Shown here: piece by piece, positions 7,828 to 17,845 of the stretch | Position numbering within the stretch: position 1 is the stretch's first letter | Layout of the letters: every line of letters starts with the position of its first letter | Assembly: GCA_030144725.1 (NCBI GenBank) | Contig: JASKMD010000026.1 | Location: 11,338,616 to 11,402,615 of the forward strand | Direction of reading: 5' to 3' | DNA length: 64,000 nucleotides | Origin: Haematococcus lacustris | Lineage: Eukaryota > Chlorophyta > Chlorophyceae > Chlamydomonadales > Haematococcaceae | The notes under the pieces: model-generated | The model's input: only the letters and a program-made list of their open reading frames with translations | The model's database searches: none | What the model was told of the DNA's origin: nothing | Position numbers and translations under genes: made by a program

Positions 7828-10800
7828 TTAAATACGCTGATCAGGCCTGTATGGCTCTGAGATTCTGACCCACTGGCCTGCCATGCCGCGCCTGTTCCAG
7901 TCTGCCATCTTGGGCCCAATGCCCTCATCCTGGATGGGCTGAAACAACCCATGGTACAAGTCCCCCAGTTCAGAGGTGTTCATGGTGGTGTTGTCAGCCA
8001 CCGTGTCTGGCCGGCCAAAGCCATACAGCCTGGCGCAGCATGAGCCTGCCACCCCCACGTTGCCAGCATGTACTGTGTTGCCTCGGAACAACACCAGCTG
8101 CCCTGCTTTCACCAGGACCTCAGTGCCCAGTTGATGAGGCAAGGTCAGGGCCAGGGCATCCATGTCATCCACTTCCACCACTTGCTTTTTACCATCAGCC
8201 GTCCGCCAGCAATAGGCTGCAGCCAACTGGGACAGTTTGTGGCTGCCCATGTAGGCAACCAGAGGGAAGTCCTGGAGAGCCAGCAGGAACACCAGGCCGT
8301 CATCCATCCCTGGGCCAACAGGGAGGAAGTCGGTGTGGGGAGCCTGGGCCTGAGCCAGCTGCTGGGCCAGTGTAGTCACCATGTTCCCATTCCTGTTCAG
8401 GCGACGCTGCCAGGTGGGGTCAGTGATGATGGTAGCTAGGGCGTTCAGGGGGCGGCCCAGCAGCTGCCTCAGCACCGGCTGCAGGAGAGTGAGGTACTGG
8501 GCCAACACCTCCTTGGCCTCATCCACCTGCAAACACACCCAGTGTGCTGTCTATTGTGCTCTATGCAGCCCTGACTCTAGGTAAGTTAGGAAATGCCTCA
8601 ATGCCGCAATGGCTATGTACTACTGCTGTTACTTGTGTCATCTGTTGCACGCCTAAATCTATCTGTCTTCTCACCTGCTTCTTCTTCTCTGCTGACCGAC
8701 TGCTGTACACAGCCGCGTTATAGTTGTCAGACAACAGCTGTAGGGTTGTGTCCAGGTCGCCACTGCTGTTCTTGTCCGACTTGGCCAACACCACCTGCAC
8801 CCTCTGGCCAGTGCCATACTGTGTCTTGCTGTTGGCATTGACCGAGCTGAACACCATGTGGTTAAAGACCCTGGTGATCAAGATGCTGGCCGCAACCACC
8901 GCTGCCATATCTATGGCTAGCTGGGGCAGCTGGAAGATGGTCAGGCCATTAGCTAGAGCTGCTCGGCGACACTGCTCTAGCTCATGAGGCTGGTAGACAA
9001 CCCCTGTGTATGGCAGCAAGGTGGGCAGCTGATACATCATTCCCTGCGTGCAAGGTAGCAATGCACGACATGCTCACAAGTACCCGTCACTATGGATCCA
9101 TATTAGGTTTTTATGCCACTCGTACCTGTGTATTCTTGGGAAACCGCACTGCTCCTCCATGCAGCAGGGTGCCTCCGGTGCTTGCCTGCAAACACAATCC
9201 ACACATATCCTACTGAGCCACAGCTGGAGTCATTTTAACCGTGCACTAGGTTAATGAAACCCTGCACCACGTAGCTGAAACCTTGCACAAGGTCAACGAA
9301 ACCTTGCACAAGGTTTAAACCTGTTGTTGGCTGTTTGTAGCTGATCACCTGCTCTCCCGACTGGCCACTTCCAGTCAGGGCTGTGTTTGCCATTACGTGG
9401 AGCCTCCTTCTGCCCACCAGCTCATCCTACATTCAGTGTGGTCGTTTACAAGTTGGAAATGCTGTTATGCCTCTTTGGCAGCTTGGGTCTCACCTCCAAT
9501 CTGTTGACTGTGTCCTGCACGGTGTCCACCTTCTGAATCAGGTACTGTATGAGGACCTGCAATGGCAAATGAAGCAATGGGAATCTGAGCCACTGTCACA
9601 ATGCTTTATGATGCTCTCTTGCTCCTATGTGCCGTAATGTTGTGATCCTACCTGATCCTCGGCAGGCCTCGGCCTCTTGGATGAAGAGGGACCAGCACCC
9701 TCCCCTCCAGGCTGCTGCTGCTCCTCTTCAGTCACCTGTCGCTGGTCCTGCTGCTGATGCTGGTGCTGCTGCCCACCTGCTGCTGTGCCTGTCGCCCGGG
9801 TGCTGGTGCCCACCTGTGCCCACTGCCCTCTGCGTGTCTGGCGGTGGTGCTGCACTGGCGGATGGTGCTGATGCTGCCCTCCTGCTGCTGGTGTAGGCGA
9901 CAGGGGAATGGAGGGGGCAAGGCTGAGTTGCACACGTGCTGCTGGTGCACGCCGCAGGACAGGTGAGTGTGCAGGGCTCCGCCGCACACCTGCAGGCAGG
10001 GCAGTTCCTAGGCCTGTGGTGGGGGCCTTCAACCTAGGTACACCCGCTGTTGGTGTGGCGGGGGGCTGTCGCACAACCCCTGCTGAGGCTGGCTGTTGGA
10101 CAGTGGTTGGGGCTGGGTGCTGCTGCACACCTGCTACTGGGGCTGGCTGTGGGGCAGGGGAGGGGGCAGGGTGCTGCTGCACTCCTGCTGCTGGGGACGG
10201 CTGGGGGGCAGGGGAGGGGGCAGGAAGCTGCTGCACTCCTGCTGCTGGGGATGGCTGGGGGGCAGGGGAGGGGGCAGGGGGCTGCTGCACTCCTGCTGCT
10301 GGGGACGGCTGGGGGGCAGGGGAGGGGGCAGGGTGCTGCTGCACTCCTGCTGCTGGGGACGGCTGGGGGGCAGGGGAGGGGGCAGGGTGCTGCTGCACTC
10401 CTGCTGCTGGGGACGGCTGGGGGGCAGGGGAGGGGGCAGGAAGCTGCTGCACTCCTGCTGCTGGGGATGGCTGGGGGGCAGGGGAGGGGGCAGGGGGCTG
10501 CTGCACTCCTGCTGCTGGGGACGGCTGGGGGGCAGGGGAGGGGGCAGGAAGCTGCTGCACTCCTGCTGCTGGGGATGGCTGGGGGGCAGGGGAGGGGGCA
10601 GGAGAGGGAAGTGTAGGGGGCTCTGTGCTCAACACAAACTCTGTCAAAGTAGCACACTCCTTTCTGCCCTGCACTTCACATAGGTACACATAATCTGTGT
10701 CTCCTTGACTCTTCATCTCCGCATCTGCACATGATAGTTAATAGTGACATGAAGGCATGGCTACCTTGAAGGCCTGCTGACAACTAGTTAGCCATGCCCA

Positions 10801-11338
10801 CTCATCACCTTGCTTGTATATGATCCACAAGCTAGCGAATGGCTTTAACCCCTCAGGGGGACTGGGTTCTTGTATGCCCTCGAAGTGGTCGTTGAAGTAG
10901 GCGAAGTACTTGTCCCACTTCAGCCTGTTTGGGGAACCTGGTTGGGGGTACTTCGTTGCAACCAATTTCCAGGTCCTGTATTGCAAACATGGCACACACT
11001 TGGGCACGTCCTAATGAGCATTGGGGTGCATGGGCACTCACCTGTCCACTATCGCCTCTGTCTTACTCTGTGTGGCCATATCACAGGGCACAACAGTTTT
11101 GGCCACGCAAAATCCACAACACACATCACGCCAGGGGGCATTCATGCTGGCCAGGCCTGTCCCATCCTACATGCAAGTAGCCATCGTGGATGAGTGTTGT
11201 GCTACCGATGTGGCGTGTTATGCTAGATTTTGCGTTTACCTGGTTGCGGGGGCCGCATCGCGCCAGGAAGTTAATCATGTCAGTGGCGACTTCTTCCAAT
11301 GCCTTATTGTCTGCTGCTGCTGCCATTGTGCGTAGCAT
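7828..11338 (-). CDS. Nested-element gene A: Pro-rich protein with a 2-oxoglutarate dioxygenase-like C-terminus
   Basis: Seven exons join in phase: 11338-11240, 11010-10765, 10716-9652, 9556-9494, 9185-9126, 9043-8675 and 8526-7828, for about 866 residues. The first ATG (11338) opens MLRTMAAAADNKALEE. Exon 3 holds about nine 18-residue PAPSPAPQPSPAAGVQQx repeats, then a His/Gln-rich stretch; exon 4 is a short helix. The last two exons form a compact domain with HTDFLPVG, a GSHK turn, VLVKAGQLVLFRGNTVHAG and, 13 residues after the final His, an Arg. This is the HxD...H...R layout of Fe(II)/2-oxoglutarate dioxygenases such as the phytanoyl-CoA type. Related TET/JBP oxygenases travel with some algal and fungal transposons, but membership there is not shown. 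The stop lies about 50 bp from the left array. Confidence 0.6.
9238..9320. repeat. ACCTTGCACAAGGT-type inverted repeats in a gene A intron
   Basis: Three or four copies of GAAACCTTGCACAAGGT, whose arms ACCTTG and CAAGGT pair, lie in the intron between exons 4 and 5 of gene A. A second cluster lies upstream of gene A. Confidence 0.7.
10130..10610. repeat. 54-bp coding minisatellite
   Basis: About nine 54-bp units inside exon 3 of gene A encode an 18-residue Pro/Ala/Ser repeat. They vary mainly at one codon (Leu, His or Pro after Gln-Gln). Confidence 0.9.
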
Positions 11339-11698
11339 TGCTAGTGTGCGCGTGGTTTAATGGACTTTCGAATGTCTAGTCAAATGGCATGGGATCAACA
11401 TCACTATAAACCTGAGGCACTGCTTGCATCAACCCAGTGTTCAGTATTGTCGCGTGTTATGCCTCCTTCGGGGATTTTTGAACACTATCTAGTCACCTCG
11501 ATCCCTTTACACGGGGTCACTGAAACCTTGCACACGGTCTATGAAACCCTTTGCTAGGTCACAAAACCTCGTGCAAGGTCTGAACTGCCTAGTCGCCAGT
11601 TGGTGTCCTGCACCTGGTGCCCTGCCTTGTTCATGGCTCATTCATTTTCATTGTCAATGTACGACATGACTATGATACCATGAACCACTTGCATCTTA
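11339..11698. promoter_or_regulatory. Intergenic region between genes A and B with inverted motifs
   Basis: This 360-bp spacer lies upstream of gene A and downstream of gene B. At 11510-11585 it holds GAAACCTTGCACACGGTC, an AACCCTTTGCTAGGTC variant and CCTCGTGCAAGGTC, the same inverted motif family as at 9238-9320. No gene is seen. A role in gene A expression or element binding is only a guess. Confidence 0.5.
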
Positions 11699-14445
11699 TC
11701 AATCAAGCAAGCCACAGCGTGCTGCTGCTGCTGCCACTGCTGCATCTGCATCTTCTTCTGCTGCTGCCACTGCCTCTGCCACTGCCCCTGCCCCTGCCTG
11801 TGCCCCTGCTGTGCCGGGTGCCACTGGCCCTTCCCCTGCCTCTGCCCCTGCTGTGGCGGGTGCCACTGGCCCTGCCCCTGCCACAGCCCCTGCTGCCCCT
11901 GCCGCCACCACTGCGCCACCTCTGCGTCTACCCTTTGCCTTTGCCCCTGCCTCTGCCCCTGCCTTTGCCCCTGCCTTTGCCCCTGCCTTTGCCCCTGCCT
12001 TTGCCCCTGCCTTTGCCCCTGCCCCTGCCCCTGCTCCTACCCCTGCCCCTGCCCCTGCTGCTCCTGCTGCTGCCCCTGCCGCCCCTGCTGCTCCTGCTGC
12101 TGCCTCTGCCGCCACTGCTGCCCCTGCTGCCAAGCCTTCCGCCCCTGCTGCCCCTGCTGCTGCCTCTGCCGCCCCTGCTGCCCCTGCTGCTGCCTCTGCC
12201 GCCTCTGCTGCCCCTACTTCTCGGCCTGCAGGCCTCTTCTTGGCACCCCCGCCTCCCAGAGCCTTTCGCTTGGCTGCAGCTGGTGTGGTGTGAGCTGCAT
12301 TGGCAGCTGCCTTGCCCCCTCGGCGAGGGGGTGAAGCTGGGCCTGCCTGCTGCCCTGCACTGCTGGCATCCTGCAGCTCCAGCAACAGCTTCGCCTTGTG
12401 CTCCACAAGCCGGGTCTGGGTCGTCAACTGCACACAACAAGGTGGCAATATGAAGCTTGGAAGGTATGGCATGGGATATGGTATGGTAGGGAATGGCAGG
12501 GTAATCACGTTACATATTAGCTACTTGCCTTCCACCAGGATTGGTCCTGGGTGCATGCCTCCAACAGCAGCGTCTTGGCCTGCGCCTCCGCCGCCACCTG
12601 CCAGCATCAAGCAAAGCACACATACTCGGCCAACATGTAAAATCACATACCTCTACCAGCATTGTAACGAGATACTCACCGGGTCTGCGTTGCTGCCGCC
12701 GGGGATAGACCTTGCTAGGTCCAGGGCCACCTCGTCAAACTGGTCATAGAATGTCTGGGACATTGCTTTCCAGGCCTTGGCAGCTTCAGGGTGCTTGCCT
12801 TCTGGCGTCTTGTCTGGTTTCTTCCAGTTCTCTGCGATCAGGGGTGCACGCAATGTCATGGGTTAGTCCTGTTGCACACCTACAGGGTTCTGGCACCACG
12901 CCACAGGGTCCTGCTGCACACCCACAGGGTTCTGGCACCTCACCACAGGGTTCAGGCCTACAGGTTCCTGGCACCTCACCACAGGGTTCTGGCATCTCAC
13001 CACAGGGTTCTGGCTCCACTCACCTGAGGCTGCTTTCAGCTGAGCAGCTAAGGGCAGGAATGGCTCCATGTCAGTGGGCACAACATCGTCATTGCTCTAC
13101 GGGGTGCCTGCAGCCACCGCTGCTGCCTTGGCTTCCAGCAACCGGCAGCCAAACTTCGACTCCCACCCCCCATCTGCCTTCTGGATCTCTGCTGTCTTAC
13201 GAGCTGTCCTCGGCACACGGGCCAGCTGCTTAGGAGTGGTGGGACGTCTGACCCAATCGTATGACCTACACGTTCAAGGGTACCAGTCCGATGATGAGGT
13301 CCTGTACTAATGACGCAGTGGGTTGCATGCTATGGGTGCATGATGGGTGGATGCATGCTACCCACTTTTTGAATGCCGCCAGCAACATCCAGTAGCTCAG
13401 CAAAGCCAGGTAGGCTGGGTTGGCCTTGGTGAATTCCTTCCATACGAGGCCGATGATTGCCCGCATGGGGACATTCCACCTGGCCTCCACCGAGTAGCTG
13501 CCCAGTTTGGGGTATTCCCCTGGTACACAGCCGGGGATGGTGTACTGCACAACACACACCAAGACTGTTTCACTAACATTCACACCAGAGAGCAAATTAG
13601 GTTGGTAACATGGCTACACCATTCATTGCACAATCACCTGGCCTACAGAACGCGGGCACCACATCCGGATGTATTTGGGGGCGAACTTGCCCCAGAGACT
13701 GACGGCATCTTCCTGCAAGGATGCATGGACTATAGATAACCAAGGTGACATGGGCAGTAATGAACACTACACTAACCTCATATTTGCCCAACACACTGAA
13801 GGGCTTGTCGGCGTTAGGTGCATGATGTTTGTACTGAAATCACACGGGAACGATGGGTCATGGTTAGCAAAGGACATTGAGGCACATGCAACGTGACCAC
13901 AGCAAATCAGGCAGCATAGGCACGCAACACCATGCTCACCTGCGCCAGGATGATCTTACTGAACTCATCGGGGACCTGCTTCCCTCCTTTGCGCGCCCGT
14001 TTCTTGGCTGGCCTCTGCTTCTGCTTCTCTTTCTCCTCCTCCTCCTCCTCCCCCTCCATCTCCTCCTCCTCCGCCCCCTCACCCTCCTCCCCCTCATCCT
14101 CCTCCCCCTCATCCTCACCCTCCTCCCCCTCCCCCTCATCCTCCAGCTCCTCCTCCTCTCCATCACCCTCCCCTTCATCACCAGAAGAGGCAAAAGGCTC
14201 AAGGGGCTGCCCCCTTGGTCGCTGGGCCAAAGGCAATTCATCTGACTCGTGCCCAGAGTCAGCTGAGCGAGGGGCTGCAGCCTTAATCTGCAGTAACGAT
14301 AGTTCATGGAGTTAATGAAAGCATGAAGGTGCCTGGCACGGTAAAGCATCGCGGCAGGCAGGCGGTATTGATACAGGAATTACTATACCTTCTTGGCGGT
14401 GGGCTTGACGCCGATGGGATTCTTGGCGAGCGTGTTGCGGTACAT
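11699..14445 (-). pseudogene. Nested-element gene B: acidic and Ala/Lys-rich protein with an in-frame stop
   Basis: Nine exons join in phase: about 14445-14390, 14288-13940, 13833-13777, 13712-13638, 13544-13366, 13265-13024, 12833-12680, 12598-12529 and 12427-11699 (about 635 residues). The 5' end is uncertain; the ATG at 14445 is the first usable one. Exon 2 encodes a Glu/Asp-rich run followed by basic KKRARKGGK, likely a nuclear signal. The middle exons (WGKFAPKYIRMWCP, SYSVEARWNVPMRAI, ENWKKPDKTPEGKHPEAAK) look globular but match no family I know. The last exon is a histone-H1-like (AKAG)n and Ala/Gly tail. One TAG (13097-13099) interrupts the exon at 13265-13024 while the same frame continues on both sides, so this copy is probably inactive. 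The last-but-one intron uses a GC-AG boundary. Confidence 0.55.
12870..13020. repeat. Half-site cluster inside a gene B intron
   Basis: The intron at 12834-13023 carries about ten CACAGGGTTCTGGCACC-type units, the same half-site and orientation as the flanks of the left array. Confidence 0.9.
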
Positions 14446-14654
14446 TTCACAGGCTGTTGCTACGGGTTGGCAGGACGACAACAACACGATGTAGCGGTGC
14501 TTACTCACAAAATTCTCGTCCAAGCCACAGTTAACCAAAAGTCACTTTGCCGGCCAGCAAGCGACGCCGGGTGGGTACACACAGAGCGGGCCGCGATGGC
14601 CCAGCGGGCACAATGTGACCATTTGCTCTCCAGGCTTCCCAAGACACAGGCAAT
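14446..14654. promoter_or_regulatory. Divergent spacer between genes B and C
   Basis: About 210 bp lie between the candidate starts of gene B (minus) and gene C (plus). Part of it may be 5' exon of gene B: the minus frame reads CGLDENF before a GTGAGT donor at about 14508. It is the likely shared promoter. Confidence 0.4.
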
Positions 14655-16234
14655 CATGGTGAAGACAGCCTTTCAATGCCTAGTGTGCGGAGAATCAGGC
14701 GGCATAAAAGGAATGCGCACGCACTGTTCCCAGCGCCATCCCCAGTTCGTGGGAGACGAAGGCACGAAGGCTTGGGCAGAGTGGCAGGCTAAGTCGAAAG
14801 CCCAGTCCCCAAACGCTCAGCAACACACATCGCAAGAGTCGGCAGTAAGATGTCGATTGCTTTTAGTTAGTACGTGCTGACGTACATGTGCGCATGAGGC
14901 AGCTAATGCGTGCACCTCATCGCGGACAATTTGCGCCGCCGCACAATGTTGTCCGCATGTTGTGACGACATGTGTGCAGGGGAGCTATGGAGATGGAGGA
15001 GGGGTGGATGAGGACGGGCAAGGAGATGGACGGGCAAGGAGATGGCTGTGGTGTGCACAGGCTGTTCATGCAAGAGAGCAATGTGGGCAGGACATACTTG
15101 TTTGGCGAGCTCTGGATCGAGCGTGACCTGCATGACTTGAAGTCCATCACCACCAGCGGCATTCCTGGAGCCCAGCTGGATGCCCACATAGCCATGCGGG
15201 TGGCCGGGCATAACGCCAGCAAGAGGCTGCTTGACCGGGCTGAGCCAGAGGCAGAGCAGGACTACAAGGCCCGCCTGAAGGACGAGCTGACACAGGACGG
15301 GCAGCAGGCCCTGCTGCTGGGAGCGGGCAGTGCAGAGAGCCCACTGCAGAACAGCCCGGGTGCCATGATGAGGGGCTGCATGAAGGCAGTCCAGGATCTG
15401 CAGAAAAGCGACGAGGCCACCCCATGGCGCCCATGGCACGTCAAGCAGGTGTTCGGTGAGGCCCTAAGCGCAAGGGAGGCAGTGGAGGAGGCCAAGGAGG
15501 CTCCACGGGTCGCTGGCCCAGCACCCCCGTATCCAGTGCGGTACTACCAGCGGGCAGACTGCAATGGCACCATTGTGTTCAGCAGTGTGTACAAACGCCC
15601 CTCAACCCGCAACAACACATGGGTCAGCATCCCGTTCAGGCTCGATGACGACAAGTGGGCCATTTGGGCTGGCCATGTGCAGTTCTGGGTTCGTTTGGAG
15701 CACCCCAAGCTGCCTGGGGTGTTCCTACGCCTAGCAGTCAGCCGCATCTACTTGACCCGCCCTACAACCCACCCCTCGTGTTTGGCAGCAACAGGTCGGG
15801 CTGTTCCCAGGCCACAGCAGGCAGCAGGAGCTGGAGCAGCGGCTGAGGCAGGAGGTCAGGGGGGGGGAGAGCCGCCAGCAGACGGAGAGGCAGAAGGGGC
15901 TGCTGGGCCCAGCGGTATAGGTGGGCCACAGCAGCACAGGTCAGCAAAGCGTGGCGTGGAGCAGGCAGCAGCGGGGGCAGCCAGCACAGGTGGCGCCAGG
16001 AAGTCCCAGAGGCTCGCAGCCAATGCATCACAGCGTCAGGCTGACCCCCTTCCACCTGTTGAGGACCGCCCGCAGCCGTCAGCCATGGGCAGCATGCACC
16101 AGGGCTATGGAGATGAGCATTGGTATATGTTTGATGCCACCAAGATCTTCACAGTCTTTGTGACCAGCTTTGAGGATGGGGAGGGCTACGGCCGTATGTT
16201 CTTTGTGCCAGCGCACAGCCTCAGCCGCAGCTAG
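14655..16234 (+). CDS. Nested-element gene C: C2H2 zinc-finger protein
   Basis: Exon 1 (14655-14844) starts MVKTAFQCLVCGESGG and forms one C2H2 finger (C-x2-C, then H-x5-H in THCSQRH), ending at GCA|GTAAGA. The main exon (about 14980-16234) encodes about 410 residues: FGELWIERDLHDLKSITTSG, an alpha-helical part, then WAGHVQFWVRLEHPKLPGVF and FDATKIFTVFVTSFEDGEGY around a low-complexity Ala/Gly/Gln insert with basic patches. The paired beta-rich segments recall the C-terminal region after the catalytic core in some CACTA/Plavaka-type transposases, but no DDE core is present. The exact acceptor is unresolved because phase 0 is not satisfied by the best site (GTGTGCAG at 14972-14979). It may bind the element's half-sites, which is inference. 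The stop touches the right array. Confidence 0.55.
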
Positions 16235-17670
16235 AACCCTGTAGCGTGCGGCAGAACCCTGTAGACGTGTGTCGCAGGACCCTGTAGCCGTGCGGCAGAA
16301 CCCTGTAGTTATGTGTCGCAGAACCCTGTAGGCGTGCGGCAGAACCCTGTAGTTATGTGTCGCAGGACCCTGTAGGCGTGCGGCAGAACCCTGTAGTTAT
16401 GTGTCGCAGGACCCTGTAGGCGTGCGGCAGAACCCTGTAGTTATGTGTCGCAGGACCCTGTAGGCGTGCGGCAGAACCCTGTAGTTATGTGTCGCAGGAC
16501 CCTGTAGGCGTGCGGCCGAACCCTGTAGAAGTGGGTCGCAGGACCCTGTAGGCGTGCGGCAGAACCCTGTAGTTATGTGTCGCAGGACCCTGTAGGCGTG
16601 CGGAAGAACCCTGTAGACGTGGGTAACAGGACCCTGTAGGCGTGCGGCAGAACCCTGTAGAAGTGGGTCACAGGACCCTGTAGGCGTGCGGCAGAACCCT
16701 GTAGTTATGTGTCGCAGGACCCTGTAGGCGTGCGGCAGAACCCTGTAGTCTTGTGTCGCAGGACCCTGTAGGCGTGCGGCAGAACCCTGTAAACAAATGT
16801 CGCAGGACCCTGTAGGCGTGCGGCAGAACCCTGTAGACGTGGGTCGCAGGACCCTGTAGGCGTGCGGCAGAACCCTGTAAACAAACGTCGCAGGACCCTG
16901 TAGGCGTGCGGCAGAACCCTGTAGACGTGAGTCGCAGGACCCTGTAGCCGTGCGGCAGAACCCTGTAGACATGTGTCGCAGGACCCTGTAGCCGTGCGGC
17001 AGAACCCTGTAGTTATGTGTCCTAGGACCCTGTAGGCGTGCGGCAGAACCCTGTAGTTATGTGTCGCAGGACCCTGTAGGCGTGCGGCAGAACCCTGTAA
17101 ACAAATGTCGCAGGACCCTGTAGGCGTGCGGCAGAACCCTGTAGACGTGGGTCGCAGGACCCTGTAGGCGTGCGGCAGAACCCTGTAAACAAACGTCGCA
17201 GGACCCTGTAGGCGTGCGGCAGAACCCTGTGGCCAAACGTCGCAGGACCCTGTAGGCGTGCGGCAGAACCCTGTAAACAAACGTCGCAGGACCCTGTAGG
17301 CGTGCGGCAGAACCCTGTAGACGTGTGTCGCAGGACCCTGTAGCCGTGCGGCAGAACCCTGTAGACATGTGTCGCAGGACCCTGTAGCCGTGCGGCAGAA
17401 CCCTGTAGTTATGTGTCCTAGGACCCTGTAGGCGTGCGGCAGAACCCTGTAGTTATGTGTCGCAGGACCCTGTAGGCGTGCGGCAGAACCCTGTAGACTA
17501 ATGTCGCAGGACCCTGTAGGCGTGCGGCAGAACCCTGTAGACAAGTGTCGCAGGACCCTGTAGGCGTGCCGCAGAACCCTGTAGTTATGTGTCGCAGGAC
17601 CCTGTAGGCGTGCGGCAGAACCCTGTAGACAAATGTCGCAGGACCCTGTAGCCGTGCGACAGAACCCTGT
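16235..17670. repeat. Right half-site array of the nested element, inverted
   Basis: About 65 half-sites read CAGGACCCTGTAG or CAGAACCCTGTAG in 44-bp dimers. They are the reverse complement of the central part of the left array (GCGTGCGGCAGAACCCTGTAG followed by a TATGTGTCGCAGGACCCTGTAG-type unit). Together the two arrays form inverted repeats of roughly 1.3-1.4 kb around the gene block. Confidence 0.95.
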
Positions 17671-17677
17671 GGCCCAG

Positions 17678-17714
17678 GACCCTGTACAGGGTCGGTAGGA
17701 CCCTGTACAGGGTC
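17678..17714. repeat. Two palindromes bordering the right array
   Basis: GACCCTGTACAGGGTC occurs perfectly at 17678-17693 and 17699-17714, mirroring the three palindromes at the outer edge of the left array. Confidence 0.95.
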
Positions 17715-17845
17715 GGGCGATTTTTCAAATAGTTATAACATCGCAACAACTTGGAGTTTTTCAATGATTACAACGGCGATGAGTCGGCCTTTCCTGGGGC
17801 TATCTAGACGTAGGCGACTTCCGGCCTTAATCGGCGCGAGATATC
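17715..17845. other. Right terminal region of the nested element
   Basis: AT-richer unique sequence ends with the terminal inverted repeat (GGCCTTAATCGGCGCGAG, 17823-17840) and ATATC before the host codon TGT. No gene is present. Confidence 0.6.

Larger units (their letters stand above)
5064..17845. mobile_element. Nested 12.8-kb element with inverted half-site arrays and three genes
   Basis: Limits are set by the interrupted reverse transcriptase codons: host sequence stops at CTC 5061-5063 and resumes with TGTGTAGAC at 17846. The ends are imperfect inverted repeats sharing CTCGYGC and ATTAAGGCC (5' end CACTCGTGCAAATTAAGGCC against the reverse complement of the 3' end). At most TC is shared by both flanks, so a target duplication is very short or absent. 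Inside are two long inverted arrays of an ACAGGGTCCTG half-site, full palindromes at the array edges, two minus-strand genes and one plus-strand gene. No DDE, tyrosine recombinase or Rep/helicase motif was recognised, so the superfamily is open. It could be an unusual cut-and-paste DNA transposon, or a cargo-bearing derivative moved in trans. Confidence 0.8.

Noticed and set aside
5540..7868. Several overlapping open frames of 100-550 residues across the left array on both strands
   Set aside because: The 44-bp unit has no stop and is not a multiple of three, so every frame reads the same 44-residue cycle (TGFCRTPTGSCD, YRVLPHAYRVL, LQGSAARLQGPA). These are repeat translations, not proteins.
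9908..10693. Plus-strand Cys/Gly-rich frames opposite the gene A Pro-rich exon
   Set aside because: They are shadows of the 54-bp coding repeat. The minus frame has splice sites in phase with neighbouring exons.
11617..12453. Plus-strand Leu/Pro-rich frames opposite the gene B tail
   Set aside because: Shadow of the Ala/Gly/Lys-rich exon, with no supporting splice structure on the plus strand.
16397..17544. Minus-strand frames of 103-279 residues in the right array
   Set aside because: Same cause: they are the inverted copy of the left array and repeat the same peptide cycle.
5064..17845. Helitron
   Set aside because: There is no 3' CTRR end with a nearby hairpin, and no Rep or helicase motif in the three genes.
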